From positions 1 to 30,980 of the forward strand of contig CABQMC010000001.1 in assembly GCA_902465115.1 (NCBI GenBank): 30,980 bases of DNA, in the 5' to 3' direction. This stretch comes from an uncultured Collinsella sp. (GTDB taxonomy: Bacteria; Actinomycetota; Coriobacteriia; Coriobacteriales; Coriobacteriaceae). The notes beneath the pieces are model-generated. The model was not told the origin of the DNA. It saw nothing but the letters and a program-made list of their open reading frames with translations, and did no database searches. Position numbers and translations under genes: made by a program. Below are positions 17,201 to 23,745 of the stretch, piece after piece. How positions within the stretch are numbered: position 1 is the stretch's first letter; every line of letters starts with the position of its first letter.

Positions 17201-17471
17201 ACAACTGCTCAAGGGCGATCGCCGCATCATGAACCTGGTCAGCAAGGTCTGCAAGTCGTTCCATGTCGATTGTGGCGCGCTCGAGATGCCCTATGCCAAG
17301 ACCGATGCCTATGCCGCGCTCGAGGCGAGCCGCCGAGCCCTCACCATCGCCGGCGTGGACGGCACGCGTCTGGCTTGCGCTCGTACCGAGGACGACCTGC
17401 CCCACAATGTCAACCCGACGAACATTGCCACGGTATCCGAGGTCGTGACCGAGGTTATCCGCCGTTCGTAG
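14280..17471 (+). CDS. Large membrane M28-peptidase-like protein with long acidic insertion
   Basis: 1063 residues from the ATG at 14280 (GGAG at 14271-14274). Peptidase M28 features are split in two. The first part (to about 240) contains VVVVAHYDSPRAE with the usual metal-binding His138/Asp140, and four hydrophobic segments at about 54-74, 77-95, 161-181 and 184-207. The second part (about 905-1063) contains DIWFVATGASD, INLESVG and LPHNVNP with His1042. Between them lies about 660 residues of disordered acidic Glu/Ala/Pro-rich sequence. This stretch has a coiled-coil-like Ala/Glu patch near 530-570, four related TTSFE/TMSFD/TITFE motifs, and a basic KSRKRGLGGLFGRKKKN patch near 840-860. 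Some expected metal ligands are replaced (bridging Asp by Cys222, EE by Ser931-Asp932), so it may be catalytically inactive. The function is not known. Confidence 0.8.
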   Translation: MANTQNYINHLLQNTGITPACSEEERLAAEDIAQIFRNHGFDPEVQEFNAPAPSRLAFAVTGILAFAGALLMGIGGGIGLVGTLLAIVGAVLYVLERTGHPVVSRLGKTGVSQNVIAYHKASGPLASPRNRPVVVVAHYDSPRAELLAREPYASYRALIAKLLPVATVAPAAVAILRILPLPGALKVLLWIVAILASLVALANAVNIISNRHILPYTSGAVCNKSSVAAMLGVMDNVAPFQGENEFPDDVPFDTYFGEQKRRAEEMARAAAEYAAAQQQNDYGNTIEYEEPTYAEDEFGQPIAPDAQTEPEQGEAFDEQIEGFEGASADETLIGAIVPEDQNQAAQAEEFNDEVPAAEPAEESAEPEPKLYRNAAGNIRFGSDAIRALGMLPESCTLDYEEGEEPTFEPEPAPVVAAPAPVVAADDESAAVTAAVADPEAVSAFDPAAGLDILAPAAPAQDVADESDDDYVEQPRRVSYESDTDFSAEIPAATPHADIASAFSSIGASASNFFKGAFAKGKKFVDDFEEKRAAAREAAEQEAVAQQQAAEAARELAAQEFEQNEAMQSAPVEAAEATTSFESQQPASADVVEATTSFEAQQHVDSTMSFDAAKFDSTITFEKQGTAIAEPLPVSDEQGDAADDDEPIDAAEIQDVAEDESVEANSDEEQYAAADQGDSTEVEQEEVPAVSETPETDESRPYSTQIFTMPTPSGSGATVANVAPTQDETVDSLMAQISSQASPRPQMNVPDPASAPSPAPSSSPLASVPDPSLPSMKQANVASRTSLFDLPDPSAQVNDPFATAQGPEPTSAPVAPPMPVASGAQPIETISAPAPAAPKSRKRGLGGLFGRKKKNEQDSMSDWLGVEDDYDAKKSGRGIGSWDNFEDDNDGWKGGATSSDGASSEDMLSAVASMGDDELLGHDIWFVATGASDCDGAGMKAFLASHRDKLRGVFFINLESVGAGRLSVVTIEGEQQLLKGDRRIMNLVSKVCKSFHVDCGALEMPYAKTDAYAALEASRRALTIAGVDGTRLACARTEDDLPHNVNPTNIATVSEVVTEVIRRS

Positions 17472-17492
17472 ACGGAGCTCTAAGGAGTCAAC

Positions 17493-17711
17493 GTGTTTTC
17501 GTATATTAAGCGCCATTGGCCTGTCTACGTGATTTTGACCTTGATTGCCATTGCGTTAGGATTTGGGGCTGCCTACATCGTGGGTGCGAAGGGCTCGACC
17601 CCCGCCTCCGCAATCAGCGAAGAGGTGGAGCAAGAACAGAGCACGGGTGCCGATGGGATTCCTGAGTCCGAGCAGGCAATCGTTGATGGTGGATCTTCGT
17701 CTGCAGAGTAG
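17493..17711 (+). CDS. Small single-pass membrane protein, unknown function
   Basis: 72 residues starting at GTG 17493 with AAGGAG (17482-17487) 5 nt upstream, 21 nt after the M28-like gene. It has a short basic N-terminus (FSYIKRHW), one transmembrane helix (about residues 11-31, VYVILTLIAIALGFGAAYIVG), then an acidic, low-complexity tail (EEVEQEQSTGADGIPESEQ) probably outside the cell. No family is recognised. Co-transcription with the upstream membrane protein suggests a partnership, but this is only inference. Confidence 0.7.
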   Translation: MFSYIKRHWPVYVILTLIAIALGFGAAYIVGAKGSTPASAISEEVEQEQSTGADGIPESEQAIVDGGSSSAE

Positions 17712-17733
17712 ATACGGCGATTTAAATGATTGA

Positions 17734-17770
17734 AAGCGGGCGAGCCGGGGGACTGGCTCGCCCGCTTTTT
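17734..17770. terminator. Bidirectional terminator between convergent genes
   Basis: A GC-rich stem of about 12-13 bp (AGCGGGCGAGCC with its complement) and a loop of GGGGACT, followed by TTTTT on the plus strand and flanked by AAA on the other side. It serves the small membrane protein gene and probably the convergent adhesin gene. Confidence 0.85.
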
Positions 17771-17777
17771 CATCGTG

Positions 17778-20700
17778 CTAGCGGTTCTTTGGGATCGATC
17801 TAAGGCGAGCGAACCATAGGGCTGCGGCACCCGAGGTCAGGAGCGCGGTGATGCAAGCGGCGATGGGAACTGATCCTGTTGCCGGTAGGTCCTGCGGTAG
17901 GGTACAGCGTTGAATGACACGGTCCTCGTCATGTGACTCAAGTTTATCGCCGCCGCCGTTGCGGTAAAGATCGACGCGCGCGCTGTTGGTGAGTGCGGTT
18001 TGGGGCGTATAAGCCGACGTTGCCTGCATGTGCACGACTGCGCCTCGAGCGTCTGTGCCAAGGATTGCTTTGGCATCGTCAAGGTCGTCGTGCTCATCTT
18101 TGAGATCATCGCGGGTCCAAGAATCCGCATCGCTTCGGGTCGTAAAGTCGGCAGCTACCGCACCGTATTCAATTCGAATGCCCGTTACGACGGTATTGGA
18201 TGCAAGGTCGAGCTCTTCCGCCTCGAGTGTGGTGGATTCCGTGGTCGAGACATCCGCCTTCCAGAGGCGCCAGCCGTCGTAATCGACGAGGCGACAGTCC
18301 TCACCAAGGCTCTCTTTTACTTCGTCGGACTCAAGCCAAGGATTTTCGTGCCCATCGTCAAGTGTCGCGTTCGCCGGTTCATCGACGTCTGTCGAGTCCA
18401 ACGGCGTCGTGCGATACCACACGTTGCACAGACCGTTGAGGTCGCCGATGGCGACGGGGGTTTCGATTGAGATGAATCTCGCCGTGCCGTCTTTGACGCA
18501 CTCAAGATCATCGGTAATCGTAAACTCATCAACCCAAGTAGCGGAATCGTTTCGAGCATCGATGGTATAGGAGAAAAGCCCATCACTATTGGTTTGCGTC
18601 GTGGCGCGGTTTTTACCATCGCCGTTAGCCAACAGGCCCTTTTCGATAGGTTGGACAAGTTCCTGACGCTTGTCGACCTGCCCCTTGATCTCGATGGGCG
18701 CATCCTTCATCGCGACGGATTGGACTTCTCCCGTATCTTTTATTTCAAACGTTATCTCCTCGGCAAGGTCATAGGTCCGCGGAGACATCATTTCGCGCAA
18801 CGAGTAGGTGCCAGGTGCAAGATGTTCGACGCGGTGCGGCTTGTCGGATGAGGTCCAGGAGTCTATTTCGGTTTTATCGGGACCATATAAGGTGAGCTGT
18901 GCGCCTTCCACTTCCTGCTCACCGCTTGCATCGACCTTGGAGATATCAACCTTGGTGTAATCGTCGGATACGTTAAGCCGTGCTTCTACAACGGGTGTTT
19001 TCTGGTCGGCATAAGTAAGGTCGACAATATGGGATGTCCGATCAAGTAAGAAGCCTGCCGGCGCTTGAGTCTCGACAACCTCGTAGCGTGCGGTGCCAGA
19101 TCCCAGCGGGAGGTCGTCCGCGCGTGCTTCTCCAGTTTCATCCGTCGTGACGGTAGCGACAGTCTCACCGTCGAGCGCGGCAATGCTACCGTCGGGGCGC
19201 ACGATATCACCCGAGGCACGGATCTCAAAGACGGCGCCCGCGAGGCTGCTGCCGTCTACGGCATCGGTTTTAACGATCCTGATGTTTCCGGTCGCGGCGT
19301 GGTCATAATACGAGGCGATTGCAACGGGCGTTAGGTTCATGTCGGCGGGTATGTTTACCTCGATCTCTTCGCCGACAAGATAGGGCTCTTTGGCCGAGGT
19401 TTCGCGTACATAATAGGTGCCCGGCACGAGCGATTCGGGCAGTGTGACGGTCCCGGTCGCGTCAGTCGTAAAGGTGTCCATTACGTTATGTGCTGGATAC
19501 CAGCAAGTTTGTGAGACAGGTTCGTGATTGCTGTCGAGTAGTTGGAAGGTGAATCCGGCTAGTGGAACAGAAGCGCCTGTTTGGGCATCGCGTTTTACAA
19601 TCTGGAGATGCGTCGACAGAGCGTGGTTGTCCACGATATATTGAAGCTCGGCGCCGTTGGAAATCTGATTGGCCCCGACGGTCCATTCCCCTGCACGTTT
19701 AAAACCCTCGGGGACGGTTTCCGGAACCTCGCGAACCGTGTAGCCGGCACGGTCGTATGGGACGGCTCCGTGGACACCGGCGGGTCGCTTACCTGTGCCG
19801 AACCATGCTTCGGGCTGGTCTTTGGTGGAGGCAAAGCCATAGATGTTTGTGGTCAGTGTGCCAACAACCTGCTGAGAGCTGTTGCTGACAACCTCAAAGA
19901 CAACACCTTCCGCCGGCTGCTCCAGGCCGGATTGGTCGCTATTGCCGTAATCCTTGAATTTGGAAATCTCAAGGTCAAACGCAATGGGGATATCGGAAAT
20001 GCGAGATTCGATCTCGACCACGCCTGAATCGCCGAGCTGGTCGGCTCTGACGGTATAGGTCCAGCTGTCGTTGGATGGCAGGTAGCCCTCGGGGGCTTTT
20101 GATTCGTAGATGGTAAAGGTTCCTAAGGGGACATCGGCGAGGGTGGCCCGACCGCTTTCGTCGGTCGTGAGGATTTGTGCCCATCTAGGGGTTGATTGCG
20201 ACACACACGTGAACTCTGCTCCTGCGAGTGAAGATCCCACCTGGGGGCCGGCATTCGTCGCGGCATCGAGTTTTACGATACGCAGATTGATGGTGCCGGG
20301 CTGTTCATCAATGGCGACCCGCCCGCCGTCATTCCCCGTGGTAAAGGCAATACGATCGTGGCGGGGGACATAGCCGGCCGGTGCCTTCGTTTCAACTAGG
20401 TAGTATGCCGTGTTGGGCAGAAGTGTTGCCTGTGCTCGACCGTTGCTGTCCATCTTGATGGTGCCGACACGCGCGCCGCTGGCGCTCTCAAAAATATCGA
20501 ATGTTGCCCCGGTAAACTGATAGGTATTGTTTCCGCTGGTAATAACGGTGTTAGCAGACTGCTTTTGGAAGGAAACAGAGACCGCCGGCAGTACATAGAG
20601 CATGTCTTGACGTTTGCTGCCGCCTGATACGGCCCCTAGATAGCGTCGCGCGCGGTGCGGAGCGGCTTTGATGCTTCCTGATTTTGCGCTGTCGTGGAGC

Positions 20701-21209
20701 CACCGCGCAGCCGCCACGACTTCATTGTCGGCGGTAAAGTGTCCGCTCTTGGTTTTACCCTGAGCGGTCGTGTAGGAGTAGGTGCCGTCGACATGGGTAG
20801 TGCCGTTGAGCATCCATACGGCAAGCTGGGTGGCGGCGCGGGCGCGGTCGGGTGAAAGATGGTAACCGCCAAACGACGTGGTGGTGGGATATCCGTGACA
20901 AACGATTGCCGCGAACTCGTCGTCGAGCCACACCCAGCCTTGATCAAAGTTGAGCCATGGGCCGCCCGGTTTGGTGGGGCCGGGGCGCTCCTGGTTCATG
21001 CAGTAGGCAATCGAGGTGTCTTGAGCTTCATACTTGCCGATGAAGAAGGGCCCACAATCATCGCTAATAGTGCGGAAGCCGAGCTGGTCGTAGCCATCGA
21101 CGGCAAATGCGGCTCCCGGTGCCAGACAGCCGAAAAGCAGGAAGAGGAGCAGGAGCAGCGGACCTGTTGCGATTGCGCTGTGGACAGAGTGCGTGGGTGC
21201 GTTGGACAT
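17778..21209 (-). CDS. Sortase-anchored thioester (TQXA) / Cna-B repeat surface adhesin
   Basis: 1143 residues. A signal peptide (about 1-36) is followed by a thioester domain with Cys70 (AYCMNQ) and the TQXA motif TQLAVW (Thr127-Gln128), the Cys-Gln pair that forms an internal thioester able to capture host amines. Six or so SpaA/Cna-B-type beta modules follow, each with an N-terminal K-D lysine strand (for example IRIVKTDA, LQIVKRDA, VDISKVDA) and an E-motif such as YLVETKAPAGY, YEVVETQAPAGF or YSLREM, as needed for isopeptide bonds. A larger C-terminal domain precedes LPATG (1108-1112), a hydrophobic helix and a basic tail, the sortase signal. AAGGAG lies just upstream of the ATG. It is likely a cell-wall adhesin or pilin-tip-like protein. 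Confidence 0.93.
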   Translation of the reverse strand: MSNAPTHSVHSAIATGPLLLLLFLLFGCLAPGAAFAVDGYDQLGFRTISDDCGPFFIGKYEAQDTSIAYCMNQERPGPTKPGGPWLNFDQGWVWLDDEFAAIVCHGYPTTTSFGGYHLSPDRARAATQLAVWMLNGTTHVDGTYSYTTAQGKTKSGHFTADNEVVAAARWLHDSAKSGSIKAAPHRARRYLGAVSGGSKRQDMLYVLPAVSVSFQKQSANTVITSGNNTYQFTGATFDIFESASGARVGTIKMDSNGRAQATLLPNTAYYLVETKAPAGYVPRHDRIAFTTGNDGGRVAIDEQPGTINLRIVKLDAATNAGPQVGSSLAGAEFTCVSQSTPRWAQILTTDESGRATLADVPLGTFTIYESKAPEGYLPSNDSWTYTVRADQLGDSGVVEIESRISDIPIAFDLEISKFKDYGNSDQSGLEQPAEGVVFEVVSNSSQQVVGTLTTNIYGFASTKDQPEAWFGTGKRPAGVHGAVPYDRAGYTVREVPETVPEGFKRAGEWTVGANQISNGAELQYIVDNHALSTHLQIVKRDAQTGASVPLAGFTFQLLDSNHEPVSQTCWYPAHNVMDTFTTDATGTVTLPESLVPGTYYVRETSAKEPYLVGEEIEVNIPADMNLTPVAIASYYDHAATGNIRIVKTDAVDGSSLAGAVFEIRASGDIVRPDGSIAALDGETVATVTTDETGEARADDLPLGSGTARYEVVETQAPAGFLLDRTSHIVDLTYADQKTPVVEARLNVSDDYTKVDISKVDASGEQEVEGAQLTLYGPDKTEIDSWTSSDKPHRVEHLAPGTYSLREMMSPRTYDLAEEITFEIKDTGEVQSVAMKDAPIEIKGQVDKRQELVQPIEKGLLANGDGKNRATTQTNSDGLFSYTIDARNDSATWVDEFTITDDLECVKDGTARFISIETPVAIGDLNGLCNVWYRTTPLDSTDVDEPANATLDDGHENPWLESDEVKESLGEDCRLVDYDGWRLWKADVSTTESTTLEAEELDLASNTVVTGIRIEYGAVAADFTTRSDADSWTRDDLKDEHDDLDDAKAILGTDARGAVVHMQATSAYTPQTALTNSARVDLYRNGGGDKLESHDEDRVIQRCTLPQDLPATGSVPIAACITALLTSGAAALWFARLRSIPKNR

Positions 21210-21463
21210 GGCTGCTCCTTATCCCTCGTGCGCCGCACGGGGAGGCTGCGACGCGTAGGATGAGGCTACCCCCGAGGTTCATGCGGGTAAGTACCGGAGC
21301 CTGACCAAAAGCTTGCCCAATTTCTGACAAATTGAGCTCAAATACAACAATCAAGCAAAAGCGCAGGTAGAAGATAAGGAGAACAGGAGGTCAAAGGTCC
21401 TCGTCTCCACAATTGACGCGATTTTCAAACGAATCTCCACAGCTAAAACAAGCATCGCTACCC
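21210..21463. other. Intergenic region upstream of the adhesin gene
   Basis: No gene seen. It holds the adhesin ribosome site at its left end and an inverted repeat CAATTT-CTGAC-AAATTG at 21318-21334, a possible operator for the leftward adhesin gene. No clear promoter boxes for the adhesin were found. Confidence 0.4.
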
Positions 21464-21493
21464 TTGTATCGAACAAGACAACCGCGTTATACT
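21464..21493 (+). promoter_or_regulatory. Promoter of tRNA-Gly
   Basis: TTGTAT (21464-21469) and TATACT (21488-21493) with an 18-nt spacer, 13 nt before the mature tRNA 5' end. Confidence 0.65.
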
Positions 21494-21506
21494 AGCCAAC
21501 ACACAA

Positions 21507-21581
21507 GCGGGCATCGCCAAGTGGTAAGGCATCAGCTTCCCAAGCTGACACTCGCGGGTTCGAGTCCCGTTGCCCGCTCCA
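21507..21581 (+). tRNA. tRNA-Gly (anticodon CCC)
   Basis: A cloverleaf can be drawn in full: acceptor GCGGGCA/TGCCCGC, D arm GCCA...AGGC, anticodon stem TCAGC/GCTGA with loop TTCCCAA (anticodon CCC), T arm GCGGG-TTCGAGT-CCCGT, discriminator T (usual for bacterial tRNA-Gly) and an encoded CCA. It is followed by a terminator and by the tRNA-tail repeats. Confidence 0.96.
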
Positions 21582-21773
21582 TTCGAATTTCAGGCACGGT
21601 AACGTTTCGTTACCGTGCCTTTTTCAATAAAGTGCCGGGACTCGAACCCGACAGGGTGCGAGCGTTAAATAAACGCGAAGCGTTTATAGCGAGCAGGCAA
21701 GGTCGCCGATAGGCGACCGCAGCCGGTGCGTATTTGCGAAGCAAATACGCGGACGTCCCGTTGCCCGCTCCAT
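21582..21773. repeat. tRNA-tail repeat unit, Gly locus, copy 1
   Basis: The unit begins after the tRNA and ends with an exact 19-nt copy (21755-21773) of the tRNA 3' end (21564-21582). In order it holds the terminator, then an exact 15-nt inverted copy of the tRNA T arm (21636-21650 against 21555-21569). Hairpin A has an 8-bp stem and GAA loop (21669-21687). The motif GCAAGG (21697-21702) leads into hairpin B, with a 7-bp stem (21701-21718). The motif CCGCAGC (21717-21723) is followed by hairpin C, with a 10-bp stem capped by GAA in a GCGAAGC core (21728-21750). The same order recurs behind tRNA-Lys. No protein is encoded. The function is unknown. Confidence 0.8.
21592..21624 (+). terminator. 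Terminator of tRNA-Gly
   Basis: A perfect 13-bp stem (21592-21604 with 21608-21620), a TTT loop and a run of five T. It lies inside the repeat unit bounded by the two tRNA 3'-end copies. Confidence 0.93.
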
Positions 21774-21904
21774 GGAGCAAGGAAGATTTCGGGAATGGTA
21801 GATTCAGCCCGCTTTGCTCCCACACTTCCCCGGATCTCGGTATGCCACTGAAGCCGGCGCGGATTTGCGAAGCAAATAACGCAGACGTCCCATTGCTCGC
21901 TCCA
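21774..21904. repeat. tRNA-tail repeat unit, Gly locus, degenerate copy 2
   Basis: A second, decayed copy. Its right half (21852-21904) aligns with 21720-21772: GCCGGCGCGG, a GCGAAGC-capped hairpin (21863-21877), then a tRNA 3'-end copy (21887-21904) with two mismatches in 18. Hairpins A and B, the T-arm mimic and the terminator are not recognisable. GGAGCAA (21774-21780) and TTGCTCC (21814-21820) form an inverted repeat in the left half. Confidence 0.65.
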
Positions 21905-22006
21905 ATTCCAAAATGTTAGGTTAATGCCTGCTGCCCATACTTGCACCTGCGCACGGTACAATGGTTGGGTTACGACCAACGTGCCAATAACCAAAAAGGA
22001 GCCGCT

Positions 22007-23353
22007 ATGATCGATCGCTATACCCGCCCGGAGATGGGACACATCTTCTCCCTCGAGAACAAGTACGCCATTTGGCAGGAGATCGAGGTTCTGGCCTGCG
22101 AGGCCCAGGCGGAGCTCGGCAAGATCGGTATTTCCAAAGACGAGGCCCAGTGGATCCGCGACCATGCCAACTTTGAGAAGGCGAAGGTCGATGAGATCGA
22201 GGAAGTCACGCGCCACGACGTCATTGCCTTCCTGACCAACATGAAGGAATACATCGATGCCGATGTTCCCGAGGGCGACCCCAAGCCCAGCCGCTGGGTT
22301 CACTATGGCATGACCAGCTCGGATCTGGGCGACACGGCCCTGTGCTACCAGCTCACCCAGGCCTGCGACCTGATTATCGAGGACGTCAAGAAGCTCGGCG
22401 AGATTTGCAAGCGTCGCGCCTTTGAGGAGCGCAACACGCTCTGTGCCGGCCGCACTCATGGCATCCACGCCGAGCCGATGACCTTCGGCATGAAGTTTGG
22501 CTCTTGGGCCTGGGAGCTCAAGCGCGATCTGGATCGTCTTGAGGACGCCCGCAAGAATGTTGCCTTCGGTGCTATTTCGGGCGCTGTCGGCACGTACAGC
22601 TCCATCGAGCCGTTCGTCGAGGAGTATGTCTGCGAGCACCTGGGCCTGGTTCACGACCCGCTGTCCACGCAGGTTATCAGCCGCGACCATCACGCCTATC
22701 TCGCCGGCGTTCTCGCCACCACCGCAGCCACCTGCGAGCGCATCGCTACCGAGGTCCGCAATCTGCAGAAGACTGATACGCTCGAGGCCGAGGAGCCGTT
22801 CCGTAAGGGCCAAAAGGGCAGCTCAGCCATGCCGCACAAGCGCAACCCCATCACCATGGAGAAAGTCTGCGGCCTGTCGCGCGTCGTGAAGTCCAACGCC
22901 CAGGTTGCCTTCGATAACGTCGCCCTGTGGCACGAGCGTGACATTTCGCACTCCTCTGCCGAGCGCGTCGCCCAGGCCGATAGCTTCATCGCCCTCGACC
23001 ACATGTTCCAGTGCCTCATCCGCGTTATCGACGGCCTGCAGCTGTATCCCGCCCGCATGATGGCCAACCTCAATAAGACCCGCGGCCTCATCTTCTCTTC
23101 CAAGGTACTGCTCGCCCTCGTCGACACGGGCATCACCCGCGAGGACGCGTACGCCATTGTGCAGGAGAACGCTATGGCCACTTGGCACGAGGTGCAGGAT
23201 TGCGTCTCCGGCCCCACCTTTAAGGAGCGTCTCGAGGCCGATCCGCGCTGCACCGTCAGCCAGGAGAAGCTCGACGAGATCTTTGATCCGTGGGACTTCC
23301 TCACCCGTATCGACACGGTCTTTGATCGTCTGGAGCAGCTGAGCTTCGAGTAG
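22007..23353 (+). CDS. purB: Adenylosuccinate lyase
   Basis: 448 residues. It catalyses two fumarate-releasing steps of purine synthesis: SAICAR to AICAR and adenylosuccinate to AMP. Features: an N-terminal MIDRYTRPEMGHIFS, catalytic-loop GRTHGIHAEPMTFG, and the fumarase/lyase-superfamily signature GSSAMPHKRNP near residue 270, with the catalytic serine. The ATG at 22007 follows AAAAGGAG; a longer open frame from 21941 lacks homology and a ribosome site. A TACAAT (21957-21962) could be its -10 box, but no matching -35 is seen. purC, which makes its substrate SAICAR, is 4 kb downstream. Confidence 0.97.
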   Translation: MIDRYTRPEMGHIFSLENKYAIWQEIEVLACEAQAELGKIGISKDEAQWIRDHANFEKAKVDEIEEVTRHDVIAFLTNMKEYIDADVPEGDPKPSRWVHYGMTSSDLGDTALCYQLTQACDLIIEDVKKLGEICKRRAFEERNTLCAGRTHGIHAEPMTFGMKFGSWAWELKRDLDRLEDARKNVAFGAISGAVGTYSSIEPFVEEYVCEHLGLVHDPLSTQVISRDHHAYLAGVLATTAATCERIATEVRNLQKTDTLEAEEPFRKGQKGSSAMPHKRNPITMEKVCGLSRVVKSNAQVAFDNVALWHERDISHSSAERVAQADSFIALDHMFQCLIRVIDGLQLYPARMMANLNKTRGLIFSSKVLLALVDTGITREDAYAIVQENAMATWHEVQDCVSGPTFKERLEADPRCTVSQEKLDEIFDPWDFLTRIDTVFDRLEQLSFE

Positions 23354-23379
23354 GTTCGGGCATAACGTTAGCTTTTTAG

Positions 23380-23417
23380 GGCGCTTTGCTGGTAATGTGT
23401 GTTGCCGGCAAAGCGCC
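23380..23417 (+). terminator. Possible terminator hairpin after purB
   Basis: A stem of about 14 bp with two G-U pairs (23380-23393 with 23404-23417) and a 10-nt loop. There is no T run after it, so intrinsic termination is uncertain. Confidence 0.4.
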
Positions 23418-23481
23418 TCGTTGCATTTAGGGAAAGACGGGGATAATAGTCGTCTCGAATAACATTCTGAGAGGGGATCGC

Positions 23482-23745
23482 ATGATTTCGTTTGATTACA
23501 AGCCTCAGGGCGTGTGTGCTCGCAATATTCACCTTGACCTTTCCGATGACGGCAACAAGGTGATGGGCGTTGAGTTTACCGGCGGCTGCGACGGCAATCT
23601 CAAGGCTATCTCCAAGTTGGTCGAGGGCGCTCCTGCCGATCGCGTAATCGAGGTTCTCGCCGGTAATACCTGCGGTATGAAAAAGACCTCCTGCGCCGAC
23701 CAGCTTACACGCGCTATCGAGGCCGCTCGCACCGAGATCGCCTAA
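23482..23745 (+). CDS. TSCPD-domain four-cysteine protein (TIGR03905-like)
   Basis: 87 residues. The small family is recognised by four conserved cysteines: Cys12 (GVCARNI), Cys36 (GGCDGNLKAI), Cys64 and Cys71 (NTCGMKKTSCADQL, containing the TSC motif). The domain also occurs at the C-terminus of vitamin-B12-dependent ribonucleotide reductases; stand-alone members are uncharacterised and the cysteines may bind a metal or act in thiol chemistry. GAGAGGGG precedes the ATG. Its TAA overlaps the next ATG by one base (TAATG), coupling it to the lipoprotein gene. Confidence 0.9.
   Translation: MISFDYKPQGVCARNIHLDLSDDGNKVMGVEFTGGCDGNLKAISKLVEGAPADRVIEVLAGNTCGMKKTSCADQLTRAIEAARTEIA

Noticed and set aside
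14229..17516. Minus-strand frame of 1095 codons opposite the M28-like gene
   Set aside because: The composition (Arg/Gly/Leu/Ile-rich) is typical of antisense to a GC-rich gene; the plus-strand frame has M28 motifs, membrane helices and a ribosome site.
21665..22813. Long minus-strand frame (382 codons) opposite purB and across the tRNA-Gly repeats
   Set aside because: Its body is antisense to purB, which has strong homology, and its C-terminal part just reads the repeat hairpins.
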